Origin: Candidatus Accumulibacter sp. ACC003
GTDB taxonomy: Bacteria > Pseudomonadota > Gammaproteobacteria > Burkholderiales > Rhodocyclaceae
Direction: 5' to 3'
DNA length: 64,000 nt
NCBI RefSeq assembly: GCF_907163085.1
Contig: NZ_CAJQTX010000001.1
Span: forward strand, 327,001 to 391,000
The position numbers and the translations under genes are program-made. Of this stretch, positions 30,426-39,247 are shown one piece after another (positions within the stretch are counted from its first letter, which is position 1; every line of letters starts with the position of its first letter). The notes under the pieces were generated by a model. That model was not told the DNA's origin, ran no database searches, and saw only the letters and a list, made by a program, of their open reading frames with translations.

Positions 30426-30857
30426 GGTGCAATCTCCGGTCGCGGGTTAATGTGAAAGTCGCGTAAGCGACTCACGAATCTCTCTTCTCGCCACTGCGGG
30501 AGAAGGGCCGGGGTGAGGCGGGGAATTCAGGGAGCCGGCTCCCCGCCCGGCGAACGATTGTGGCGTGCCCGTCATTGCGAGCGCAGCGAAGCAATCCAGG
30601 GGTTTCCAGCGGCGGACTCCGCGGGGTGGCCCGGAAGAGACTACTGGACTGCCACGTCGCTACGCTCCTCGCAGTGACGGCGTCGCTGGCGCTTACGTGC
30701 AAGCCGGAATGCGCGCTGCAAGTGAGAGGGGGCGTGGTCATGACCTTCATGATCGGGGGTATCTCAACAGGCCATGACCGTTAGCAGGTAGGTGAAGCTC
30801 ACGAGGTGCTCGGGAGTATCCCCGGGCCTCGCGGTCGCCGTCAACCGGTGAGCACGG
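30426..30857. other. Intergenic region carrying a palindromic repeat
   Basis: No gene is supported. The region is dominated by the inverted-repeat element at 30570-30680; the rest is low-information sequence. Confidence 0.5.
30570..30680. repeat. REP/MITE-like inverted repeat of the 'CGTCATTGCGAGC' type
   Basis: The left arm CGTCATTGCGAGCGCAGCGA continues to AATCCAG. It is mirrored by the right arm CTGGACTGCC...CTCCTCGCAGTGACGG at the other end. The arms can pair over about 30 bases with some mismatches around a 50-base centre. Elements with this sequence occur as dispersed extragenic palindromes in many bacterial genomes. Confidence 0.7.
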
Positions 30858-31673
30858 TCAGCGGACGTCGTTCAGTCGCCAGTCGTACTCCAGGAATTCG
30901 AGTCGGTAGTCGCCGCCGCGCACGCGCGCGCGGGCCGTGGGCGTGTCGGCGAGCTGCTCGGCGTAGCGGGCGAAGGTGGCGGCGAGCGTCGCGAAGCCGG
31001 CGTGGCCTTGCGCGAAGTCGTCGCCGTACCAGTCGAAGATCTTCGAAACCTGCAGCCGGCCGCTGGCGGCGTCGAAGCGGTTGCGACTGCGATCGGCGAA
31101 GAAGCGGCGCATCGCGTCGTCGAGTTGGGCGTCGAGACGCTCAGCGCTGAAGGCTTCGTTGCGCAGCATCGGACAGCCGATTGAAGCGCAGACCAGCGCG
31201 ACGTGGATGCGCGGGTCGTCGAAGGCGCCCGGCGCGCGAATCAGCCCGTGCTCGACGTCGTCGAGCGAGCGCTGCGCGCCGAGCAGGCTGAAGAAGGTCT
31301 TTTTCCAGGGCGACCGGAAGACGCCGCCGAGATCCTTGATCGATTGCAGGTCGGGGTATTTGCCGAGGACCAGTTCGATGGTGAAGGCGTTGTAGGCGTT
31401 GATCAGGAATGCCAGCCGCTGCGCCTGGCTCCAACTCGCGTAATCGGCCTCGCTGACCGCCGACACGCTCGCCAGGTAGGCACGGAGCAAGGGCCGGTCG
31501 CTCTGCATGCTGGCGTAACGCACCTGCGAAGCGTTGCCGTCGGTAATCAGCAGCACGTTCTGCTTGAGGAGCGCATCCCACGCCGCGTGGCGGTGGTCAA
31601 AGGCGCTGGCCGCCGCCGCCGTGCTCGCCGCGCCGAGGATCAGCAGCAGCAACGCGATTAACAAGCGACGCAT
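30858..31673 (-). CDS. Exported DUF547-family protein
   Basis: This 271-residue protein has a clear signal peptide (MRRLLIALLLLILGAASTAA). The DUF547 core includes LAFLINAYNAFTIELVLGKYP, SPWKKTFFSL, DDVEHGLIR and VALVCASIGCPMLRNEAF, whose Cys residue is a family hallmark. The function is uncharacterised; the fold is thought to be transglutaminase/papain-like. The gene starts nine bases after the TVP38-oxidoreductase stop, so it is the last gene of the arsS operon. Confidence 0.85.
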   Translation of the reverse strand: MRRLLIALLLLILGAASTAAAASAFDHRHAAWDALLKQNVLLITDGNASQVRYASMQSDRPLLRAYLASVSAVSEADYASWSQAQRLAFLINAYNAFTIELVLGKYPDLQSIKDLGGVFRSPWKKTFFSLLGAQRSLDDVEHGLIRAPGAFDDPRIHVALVCASIGCPMLRNEAFSAERLDAQLDDAMRRFFADRSRNRFDAASGRLQVSKIFDWYGDDFAQGHAGFATLAATFARYAEQLADTPTARARVRGGDYRLEFLEYDWRLNDVR

Positions 31674-31682
31674 CGGGCTGCC

Positions 31683-33827
31683 CTAGCCGCGGCGCCAGGC
31701 GTGGAAGCGGCCGACCCATTCGAGCAGTTTCTGCGGGGCGTGCGCCTTCTTCCAGTTGCCGGCGACGTACTTGTTGGCTTCGGCGAGCGTCGGGTAGATA
31801 TGGATGGTGCCGAGGATCTTGTTCAGGCCGATGCCGTGGCGCATCGCCAGCACATACTCGGCGATCAGGTCGCCGCCGTGTTCGCCGACGATGGTGACGC
31901 CGAGGATGCGGTCTTTGCCCGGTACCGTCAGGACCTTGATGAAGCCGTGCGCTTCGCCGTCGGCGATCGCCCGGTCGAGGTCGTCGAGGCCGTAAACGGT
32001 CACTTCGTAAGGGATTTTGCGCTCGCGCGCGTCGCTTTCGTTGATGCCGACGCGCGCCACCTCGGGTTCGACGAAGGTCGACCAGGGGATCACCGAGTAA
32101 TCGGCGCGGAACTTGCGGAAGGGGTCGAAGAGCGCGTTGACCGCCGCGTACCACGCCTGGTGCGCCGCCGTGTGCGTGAACTGGAAGGGGCCGGCGACGT
32201 CGCCGGCGGCGTAGATGTTCGGATACTTGGTCTGCAGGAAGTCGTTGGTGGTGACCGTTCGTTGGCCGGCGATTCCCAGTTCCTCGAGGCCGTAGCCGCT
32301 GAGGTTGGCGACCCGGCCGACGGCGACCAGTAACTCGTCGAAGGCGATGCGGACTTCTTGCCCGTCGTGTTCGGCGATCAGGATCTTCTCGCCGTCCTCG
32401 ACGACGAAAGCCTTGGCCTGGTGATTGACCAGTACGGCAATGCCCTCGACGCGGAAGCGCTGCGTCACCAGTTCAGACACTTCGGGATCCTCGCGGACCA
32501 TGATTCGTGGCCCCTGTTGCACCTGCGTCACGTGTGCGCCGAAGCGCGCGAAGGCCTGCGTCAGCTCGCAGCCGATCGGGCCGCCGCCGAGGACGAGCAG
32601 CCGTTTGGGCAATTGGCGCAGCTTCCAGACGGTGTCCGACGTCAGATAGCCGACTTCGGCCAGGCCTGGCAGCGGCGGCACGAAGGGCCGGCCACCGGTG
32701 GCGATGACGATGCTGCGCGTGCTCAGTCGCTCCTTCTCGCCGTTGTTGCGGACGATATCGACCTCCCACGGCGAGACGATCGTCGCGCTGCCCTCGATCA
32801 CCTCGACACCGAGGCCGGTGTAGCGCTCGATCGAATCGTGCGGTTCGACGGCCTTGATGATCCGCTGCACACGCTCCATCACGTCGGCGAAGTCAAAATC
32901 GGCGCGAGCGTCGCGAATACCGAACTCCGGCGAGCGCTGGATGTGCGAGAGCAGCTTGGCCGAACGGATCAAGGCCTTGGACGGCACGCAGCCGGTATTC
33001 AGGCAATCGCCGCCGAGCTTGTGTTTTTCGACCAGCGTCACCTTGGCCTTGACCGCCGCGGCGATGTAGGCGGTGACCAGTCCGGCCGAGCCGGCGCCGA
33101 TGACCACCATGTTGCGGTCGAAGCGCGCCGGCCTCTGCCAGCCGGCATAAACCTTCCTGGCGGCCAGCGCATCGACGACCTTCTTGGCCAGCAGCGGGAA
33201 TACCCCAAGGAGGACAAACGAGCCGAGGAGGCCGGGCGACAACACACCCGACAGCGAGTCAATCTTCGCCAGTTGCGTGCCGGCATTGACGTACACCAGC
33301 GTGCCGGCGAGCATGCCGAGCTGGCTGACCCAGTAGAAGGTGCGCGTCCTGAGCGGCGTCAGCCCCATCAGCAGGTTAATCACGAAGAAGGGAAAGACCG
33401 GCACCAGACGCAGCGTGAACAGGTAGAAGCCGCCTTCCTTGTCGACGCCCGCGTTGATCGCCCGCAGGCGCTCGCCGAAGCGCTTCTGCACCCAGTCGCG
33501 CAGCAGGAAGCGCGACGCCAGGAAGGCGAGGGTGGCGCCGATCGAAGACGCGAAGGACACCAGCAGCAAGCCCCAGAAAAGCCCGAAAGCGGCGCCGCCG
33601 ACCAGTGTCATCACCGCCGCGCCGGGCAGCGACAGGCCGGTAACCACGACGTAGGCGATGAAGAAAAGCAGCGCCACCTTGAGCGGCTGCGCCGCGCGCC
33701 AGGCCTCGATCGCCTCTTGTTGAGCCTTGAAGTAGTCGAGACTCAGGAAACGGCCCAGATCGAGCGCAAAAAAAGCCAGCAGCAAGCCAGCCAGCGCCGC
33801 CAGCACCAGCAGTCGTCGAGTATTCAT
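31683..33827 (-). CDS. TVP38/TMEM64 membrane domain fused to a MerA-like FAD/NAD(P) oxidoreductase
   Basis: This 714-residue fusion has a TVP38/DedA-type membrane domain in residues 1-235 (five to six helices; LVPVFPFFVINLLMGLTPLRTRTF). From about 240 follows a pyridine-nucleotide disulphide oxidoreductase: FAD loop VIGAGSAGLV, redox pair GGDCLNTGCVPSK, NAD loop VLGGGPIGCELTQ, FAD site YAAGDVAG, and a C-terminal dimerisation domain. The usual catalytic dyad HPTxxE is YPTLAE here (His replaced by Tyr). Mercury-specific N- and C-terminal cysteines of true MerA are absent, so 'mercuric reductase' would be an over-call. It sits between a HAD gene and a DUF547 gene in the arsS operon. Confidence 0.86.
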   Translation of the reverse strand: MNTRRLLVLAALAGLLLAFFALDLGRFLSLDYFKAQQEAIEAWRAAQPLKVALLFFIAYVVVTGLSLPGAAVMTLVGGAAFGLFWGLLLVSFASSIGATLAFLASRFLLRDWVQKRFGERLRAINAGVDKEGGFYLFTLRLVPVFPFFVINLLMGLTPLRTRTFYWVSQLGMLAGTLVYVNAGTQLAKIDSLSGVLSPGLLGSFVLLGVFPLLAKKVVDALAARKVYAGWQRPARFDRNMVVIGAGSAGLVTAYIAAAVKAKVTLVEKHKLGGDCLNTGCVPSKALIRSAKLLSHIQRSPEFGIRDARADFDFADVMERVQRIIKAVEPHDSIERYTGLGVEVIEGSATIVSPWEVDIVRNNGEKERLSTRSIVIATGGRPFVPPLPGLAEVGYLTSDTVWKLRQLPKRLLVLGGGPIGCELTQAFARFGAHVTQVQQGPRIMVREDPEVSELVTQRFRVEGIAVLVNHQAKAFVVEDGEKILIAEHDGQEVRIAFDELLVAVGRVANLSGYGLEELGIAGQRTVTTNDFLQTKYPNIYAAGDVAGPFQFTHTAAHQAWYAAVNALFDPFRKFRADYSVIPWSTFVEPEVARVGINESDARERKIPYEVTVYGLDDLDRAIADGEAHGFIKVLTVPGKDRILGVTIVGEHGGDLIAEYVLAMRHGIGLNKILGTIHIYPTLAEANKYVAGNWKKAHAPQKLLEWVGRFHAWRRG

Positions 33828-33909
33828 CGCCGCCTTTCGGATTCTTGGTATCGTGATTCTTAAATATCGTTATTGGTAGCCCGCTCTGTCGTCCGGCGCG
33901 CCGACGGTC

Positions 33910-34617
33910 TTACATGGTGGTCGCTGGCAACGCCGGCAAGACGATGGGCGGCAGCGCGGCGAGGTCCTCGATCTCGCCGTCGGGAGTCGCCGGAATCCGC
34001 TCGGCGGCTTGCCCGAAGCGATTGCACCACAGCACGCGAAAGCCGAAAGCCTTGGCCGAGTACGCGTCCCAGCCGTTCGACGACAGGAAGCAGATCGCCG
34101 CCGGCGCGACCTGCAGCGTATCGGCCGCCAGGCGATAGACCGCCGGGTGCGGCTTGAAGACGCCGACGTCTTCGACCGAAAGGACAGCGTCGAAAACGTC
34201 GTCCAGGCCACTGCTCGAAACCACCGCGGCGAGCATCGCCGGCGTCCCGTTCGAGAGGATCGCCAGCTTCATCCCCGCCGCCTTCAGCTGGCGCAGCGTC
34301 TCGACAACTTCGGGATACGTTCCGAGGTGCAGGTAGAGGTCCATCAGGCGTTCGCGCAGGCCGGGTTGGTCGATGTTCAGCGTCGCCAGCGAAAAATCGA
34401 GCGCGTCGCCGGTGACCTGCCAGAAATCGGCGTGCCGACCGGCGAGGCCGCGCAGCCAGGTGTATTGCAGCTGCTTCTGGCGCCACAGCTCGGAAAGGCG
34501 CAGCCAGTCGTCGCCGAGTACGTCGCGCGCCGCCAGCGCCGCGCTGTTGAAGTCGAAGAGCGTGCCGTAAGCGTCGAAAACGCAGGCTTCGACGCCGTCG
34601 AGTTGGAGTTTTTCCAT
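33910..34617 (-). CDS. HAD-superfamily hydrolase, (S)-2-haloacid dehalogenase type
   Basis: This 235-residue enzyme has the nucleophile motif FDAYGTLFD, motif II LAILSNGTP, the Lys of VFKPHPAVYRLA and motif IV FLSSNGWDAYSAK. These are the signature features of type II L-2-haloacid dehalogenases, although many such proteins act on other substrates. It starts 61 bases after arsS and precedes the TVP38-oxidoreductase gene by 82 bases. A role in the arsenosugar cluster would be inference. Confidence 0.85.
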   Translation of the reverse strand: MEKLQLDGVEACVFDAYGTLFDFNSAALAARDVLGDDWLRLSELWRQKQLQYTWLRGLAGRHADFWQVTGDALDFSLATLNIDQPGLRERLMDLYLHLGTYPEVVETLRQLKAAGMKLAILSNGTPAMLAAVVSSSGLDDVFDAVLSVEDVGVFKPHPAVYRLAADTLQVAPAAICFLSSNGWDAYSAKAFGFRVLWCNRFGQAAERIPATPDGEIEDLAALPPIVLPALPATTM

Positions 34618-34678
34618 GTCTTGTCTTTCGTGTCGTTAGAGAGTTGCCAACCAGGGCGCCAGCGCCGCAGCCGGCCGA

Positions 34679-35677
34679 TCAGACGCCGCAGGCCGGCGCG
34701 GCGGCGATTTCCTCGCCGAGCGCGCCACCGCAGCTCGATCCCTGTCCCGCCGTGCAGCCGTAGCAGTGATCGGCGACGCGGATCGGTCGGCCTTCGAGAG
34801 CCGCGGCGGTGACTGCGGTGATGTGCAGGCGAGGCTGGCCCGGCTTGCCGAGCGGTAGGCCGAGCTGCTGGTTGAAGTCGCAATCGTAGAGGTAGCCCTG
34901 CCAGTCGATCGACAGCAGATTGCGGCACATCACGTTGTCGACGTTGGCGTCGCGGTGCGCGCTGCGCAGCAACTGCATGTAGCTGTTGAACTGCCCCTTC
35001 GAGATGAGCATCGATCCGAAGCGCTGGATCGGCATGTTGCTGAGCGTAAACAGATCGTTGAAGACGATGCCGAACTCCTGCCCGAGGTGCTCGCGGTAGG
35101 CGGCGGTCAGTGCCTCCTGTGGCGGCGGTAGCGTCGGACCCTGCGGATTGAACACCAGATTCAGCAGCAGGCCGCTGTCGGGCGCCGCGTAGCCAAGCGC
35201 GTTGAGTCCCTGCAGGCCGCGGATGCTGGCGTCGAAAGTGCCTTTGCCGCGTTGCCGGTCGACATTCTCTTCGAGATAACACGGCAGCGAGGCGACGACC
35301 TCGACGCGATGCGCGGCGAGAAAGCCGGCCAGATCCTCGTGCCCCGGTTCTTCGAGAATCGTCAGGTTGCAACGGTCGATGACGCGCAGACCGCGTTGCC
35401 GGCCGGCGACCACCAGCCGGCGGAAGTGTTTGTTGAGCTCGGGTGCGCCGCCGGTCAGGTCGAGCGCCTTGACCTCCGGACTGGCAGCGATGAAGTCGAG
35501 CAGCGCGTCTATCGTTTCGGCGGTCATTTCCTCCTTGCGCTGCGGGCCGGCATTGACGTGGCAGTGCACACAGCTCTGGTTGCAGCGGTAGCCGAGATTG
35601 ACCTGCAGGGTCTCGACCGAGCGCCGACGCAAGGCGGGGAAGGTGCTGATCGCGAGAAGGGGGAGGGTGGCGTGCAT
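34679..35677 (-). CDS. arsS: Arsenosugar biosynthesis radical SAM protein ArsS-like
   Basis: This 332-residue radical SAM enzyme has the CxxxCxxC cluster motif (GYRCNQSCVHCHVNAGP), the SAM-binding LDLTGGAPELN, and a Cys-rich C-terminus (DHCYGCTAGQGSSCGG) for an auxiliary cluster. This pattern matches ArsS, which attaches the 5'-deoxyadenosyl group to dimethylarsinous acid in oxo-arsenosugar synthesis. ATG 35677 is chosen; a 60-codon upstream extension has no family similarity. The methyltransferase ArsM that would supply methylated arsenic is not in the window. It heads an apparent four-gene operon running left to 30858. Confidence 0.85.
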   Translation of the reverse strand: MHATLPLLAISTFPALRRRSVETLQVNLGYRCNQSCVHCHVNAGPQRKEEMTAETIDALLDFIAASPEVKALDLTGGAPELNKHFRRLVVAGRQRGLRVIDRCNLTILEEPGHEDLAGFLAAHRVEVVASLPCYLEENVDRQRGKGTFDASIRGLQGLNALGYAAPDSGLLLNLVFNPQGPTLPPPQEALTAAYREHLGQEFGIVFNDLFTLSNMPIQRFGSMLISKGQFNSYMQLLRSAHRDANVDNVMCRNLLSIDWQGYLYDCDFNQQLGLPLGKPGQPRLHITAVTAAALEGRPIRVADHCYGCTAGQGSSCGGALGEEIAAAPACGV

Positions 35678-36066
35678 GGTGACTTTCTCAGGTTGATTGT
35701 TTGACCTTGGTCGACGGCGGGGATCGTTCCTTACAGTGTGGGTCGGCGATCGGGCGCGCCAGGTGGGCTGTTGGCGTCCAGGGTAAGCACCATACGGCAT
35801 TCGCGGAAGGTGCGCCGCGTGTTGGCAAAGAGGCGAGGCGCGTGTCGGCAGCGGCATTGGCCCTGGTAGAGGATGGCGGGCAAGCGCGGTGCTGTGGGCG
35901 TTGCTGGCGTACTGGCCGCGCCGATCCGAATGCGCCGCCAGACCCCTCGGTATTTACCGTTGTGTAATGGTCATTTGCACGGCCGAACAGAGTAGCTTGG
36001 CAGGCATGTTTGGGGGGGCGCTCAGCCCACGATCTTGCGCTAGAACCGGAGCATCATAGCGGCCAG
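35678..36066. other. Intergenic region upstream of arsS
   Basis: Nearly 390 bases contain no recognisable gene. Open frames on both strands lack ribosome sites and homology. It contains the arsS promoter region and abuts an IS3-type remnant. Confidence 0.4.
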
Positions 36067-36337
<271 letters not shown>

Positions 36338-36649
36338 CAATTGGTCCTCCAAAGGTGGATCGTCCAGCTTTTGATTGACCAACAATCCCCGCGTCGCTAG
36401 AATCCGTCGCTTCTCTGACCGGCATCTGCTTGAGCCTGAAGAGCATCTTGGACCACTTCTGGCTCATCGGTTCCCACTCAGCGAAGGCTTCGCGGTGGCT
36501 TGCTGGGTAGGAACGGTAGCTCGTTTTTAACGTCTGGCCCCGGGATCTGCATCTAGCAAGAGCGTCGGCGCTTGACGTGATGATGCGCTGATTTTGGGCA
36601 GGGGGCTTATCGAAAAGCGCAGTAGCGCCCACCAACTATAACTCGGTCC
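36338..36649. other. Intergenic region upstream of the capsule export operon
   Basis: No gene is supported here. The region should hold the kpsM promoter. A minus-strand open frame (36273-36635) covers it but has no recognisable domain or ribosome site. Confidence 0.4.
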
Positions 36650-37435
36650 ATGGACAACATTCGCTCGTCAGCTTCGATCACCCTGTCTGTCTGGAACGCG
36701 ATTTTTCTTCGCGAAGCAGTCAGCCGGGTGTCTGGTGGCAGGGCAGCTTGGGTCTGGCTGCTGGTTGAGCCGGTGGCGCACCTGACGATCCTGATGGTGG
36801 TTCTGTCGACTGTTCGTCACGGAATCACGCTGGGTATTGACTTTGCACTGTTCTTGGCGGTGGGTATCCTCGGCTACACTCTCTTCCGAAGTACGGCGCT
36901 GCGATCGATGGCTGCCATCTCGGCCAATCGTGCGCTATTTGCTTATCGCCAGGTCAAGCCGGTGGATGTGGTGTTGGTGCGCGCGTTTCTGGAAGGGGTC
37001 ATTCAATTGTTTGTTGGGCTGATCATGTTCGCAGGGATGTTGTTGGCTGGTTTCGACGTTGTTCCCTACGATCCGCTGACGGTAATGTTGGTTTACGGAC
37101 TTTTCTGGCTCTTTGGCACCGGGATCGGGCTGATGCTCTCTGTTGGCAGCACTTTGATTCCGGAGCTTGGTAAAGTGGCGAACATCTGCTTTATCCCTTT
37201 GTATTTTGTTTCCGGGGTGATGTTTCCTCCTGTGTTGTTGCCGCCTGAAGTACTCGACTGGCTATTGCTTAACCCGATCATGCAAGGAGTGGAGTTGGCC
37301 CGTTCGTCTTTCTCTCCCAGCTACACCACGGTGACAGGTCTTGACGTCGGCTATGTCGCGGCTTTTGCCTTTGCTTCGTTTTTCTTTGGCTTGGCGCTGC
37401 ACGTTCGCTTTGCTCGCCGCCTGCTGATGCAATGA
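36650..37435 (+). CDS. kpsM: Capsule polysaccharide ABC transporter permease KpsM
   Basis: This 261-residue ABC-2 type permease has six predicted membrane helices. Early AWVWLLVEPVAHL, central AISANRALFAYRQVKPVDVVLVRA and IPLYFVSGVMFPP are hallmarks of KpsM/CtrC. It should export a finished, lipid-linked capsule-type polysaccharide across the inner membrane. Its stop overlaps the kpsT start by four bases (ATGA). First gene of the export operon. Confidence 0.92.
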   Translation: MDNIRSSASITLSVWNAIFLREAVSRVSGGRAAWVWLLVEPVAHLTILMVVLSTVRHGITLGIDFALFLAVGILGYTLFRSTALRSMAAISANRALFAYRQVKPVDVVLVRAFLEGVIQLFVGLIMFAGMLLAGFDVVPYDPLTVMLVYGLFWLFGTGIGLMLSVGSTLIPELGKVANICFIPLYFVSGVMFPPVLLPPEVLDWLLLNPIMQGVELARSSFSPSYTTVTGLDVGYVAAFAFASFFFGLALHVRFARRLLMQ

Positions 37436-38100
37436 TCGTCGTCGAGGACGTTCATAAACGTTACCAAACCGAGCACGGTGTTGGAAAGTGGGTGTTGAAG
37501 GGCATTTCTTTTACCATTCCTCCGCGCCTGAGCGTTGGCTTGGTCGGCCGCAATGGCGCCGGCAAGTCGACACTGTTACGTCTGATTGGCGGTGTAGATA
37601 CGCCGAACCGAGGGCGCATCGAACGTCATTGTCGTGTGTCGTGGCCGATGGGCTTTGGTGGAGGCCTGCAAGGTTCCCTGACGGGTCGGCAGAACGCCAA
37701 GTTCGTCTCGCGAATTCACGGTCACGAAGCCGATATCCCCGACCGTCTAGCCTACGTTGCGGACTTTTCAGAGCTCGGAGACGCCTTTGACCAGCCGATC
37801 AAAACCTATTCTTCGGGGATGAGATCCCGCTTGCAGTTTGCCCTTTCGCTGGCTTTCGACTTCGACGTCTATATCTCGGATGAGGTGACTGCGGCGGGCG
37901 ATGCCTCATTCAAAGCGAAGGCCGCAGCGGCTTTCAAGAATATGGCCGATCGCGCGGGATTGATCATGGTGTCGCACGGTGAAGGGACGCTGAAACAATT
38001 TTGCTCCGCAGGGATCTGGCTTCATGATGGCCGCGCAGATTGGTTCGACGACATCAACGATGCGTTGAGGGCTTACAAGGAGAGTATCGCCGTATGTTAG
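37432..38100 (+). CDS. kpsT: Capsule polysaccharide ABC transporter ATPase KpsT
   Basis: This 222-residue ATPase has Walker A GRNGAGKST, the KpsT-specific sequence WPMGFGGGLQGSLTGRQN, signature YSSGMRSRL and a Walker B in DVYISDE followed by VTAAGDASF. It powers KpsM. ATG 37432 overlaps the kpsM stop, and its own end overlaps the next start, so export proteins are made from one coupled transcript. Confidence 0.92.
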   Translation: MIVVEDVHKRYQTEHGVGKWVLKGISFTIPPRLSVGLVGRNGAGKSTLLRLIGGVDTPNRGRIERHCRVSWPMGFGGGLQGSLTGRQNAKFVSRIHGHEADIPDRLAYVADFSELGDAFDQPIKTYSSGMRSRLQFALSLAFDFDVYISDEVTAAGDASFKAKAAAAFKNMADRAGLIMVSHGEGTLKQFCSAGIWLHDGRADWFDDINDALRAYKESIAVC

Positions 38101-39242
38101 ACCGTATCCGACAGAGTGCTTTGCCGCGCTTTTTCGGTGGTGTGCATGGACGGTTGGCACCCCATCTGGTTCGCCGGCGCGCTTTGCGAGTTGCTCTGCT
38201 GGCGATCCTGATGGCCGCTGTCTACTGGGGCGTCATCGCCTCGGACCGCTACGTCTCCCGGGCCGACGTGGTCGTCGATAGCACCGACATGGCTGCTGGC
38301 CAGGCCGGGAATATCGCCTCGCTGTTCTCTGGCGCTCGAAACAATCAAGACTTGAGGTTGATGCGCGAGCATCTCCTTTCCGTGGACATGATGGAGAAGC
38401 TTGAGGCGAAGCTTCAATTACGAGCGCATTACAGCGACTGGAAGCACGATCCTCTCTCGCGGATGTGGTTTGAGGACGCTTCCCAGGAGTTTTTTTATCG
38501 CCACTACCTGTCGCGTGTCAGTATTGAGGTGGACGAAGCGGTGGGTGTGTTGCGAATCAAGGTGCAGGCCTACACGCCCGAGAAGGCGCAAGCTATTGAC
38601 AGCGCACTGGTGGAGCAGGGCGAGCGCTTCATGAATGATATTGGCCATCGCCTGGCACGCGATCAGGTCGATTTTCTCGAGAAACAAGTAGCTGAAATCG
38701 GCGAACGCGTGCTCAAGGCCAGAGGCGAAGTGGTCGATTTCCAGAATGCCAAAGGTTTTATTTCTCCACAGGCCGCGGCTGAAACCCTTAGTGGCATCAT
38801 TGCCCGACTGGACGGCGAGCTTGCCCAGCTTGAGGCAAGCCGAGAAGCGATGCTCGGCTACTTGAGTCCGAAGGCGCCTGACGTCGCCCAGATCGAGCTA
38901 CAAATTGCCGCCATCAAAGGCCAGGTGCGGACCGAGAAAGCCCGGCTGACCTCGCCAAGCGGTGGCGCACTCAACCGGACGGTAGAAGAATACCAGCGCC
39001 TTGAAATGCAGACGGTCTTTGCTCAAGACGTATACAAGACTGCGCTGACAGCACTTGAAAAGGGACGCATCGATGCCGCACGAAACCTGAAGAAGGTTTC
39101 CATCGTGCAAAGCCCGACCTTGCCGCAGTATCCCATCGAGCCGCGCAGAATATACAACGTAGTCGTCTTTGCTCTCTCCGTTCTTGTACTGGCCGGCATA
39201 GTGCAGCTGCTCGCCGCCATTATCCGCGACCACCAGGACTGA
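38094..39242 (+). CDS. kpsE: Capsule export inner-membrane protein, KpsE-like (polysaccharide co-polymerase 3 family)
   Basis: This 382-residue protein has an N-terminal membrane helix (ALRVALLAILMAAVYWGVIAS), a long periplasmic coiled-coil region (about residues 180-310, including FLEKQVAEIGERVLKARGEVVDFQ) and a C-terminal helix (VVFALSVLVLAGIVQLLAAI). The motif PTLPQYPIEPRR before the last helix is typical of KpsE/CtrB. It should link KpsMT to the outer-membrane channel. ATG 38094 overlaps the last seven bases of kpsT. Confidence 0.9.
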   Translation: MLDRIRQSALPRFFGGVHGRLAPHLVRRRALRVALLAILMAAVYWGVIASDRYVSRADVVVDSTDMAAGQAGNIASLFSGARNNQDLRLMREHLLSVDMMEKLEAKLQLRAHYSDWKHDPLSRMWFEDASQEFFYRHYLSRVSIEVDEAVGVLRIKVQAYTPEKAQAIDSALVEQGERFMNDIGHRLARDQVDFLEKQVAEIGERVLKARGEVVDFQNAKGFISPQAAAETLSGIIARLDGELAQLEASREAMLGYLSPKAPDVAQIELQIAAIKGQVRTEKARLTSPSGGALNRTVEEYQRLEMQTVFAQDVYKTALTALEKGRIDAARNLKKVSIVQSPTLPQYPIEPRRIYNVVVFALSVLVLAGIVQLLAAIIRDHQD

Positions 39243-39247
39243 AACCC

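Noticed and set aside
31683..33827. Mercuric reductase (MerA)
   Set aside because: Only the general disulphide-reductase fold matches; metal-specific cysteines are lacking and the catalytic His is Tyr.
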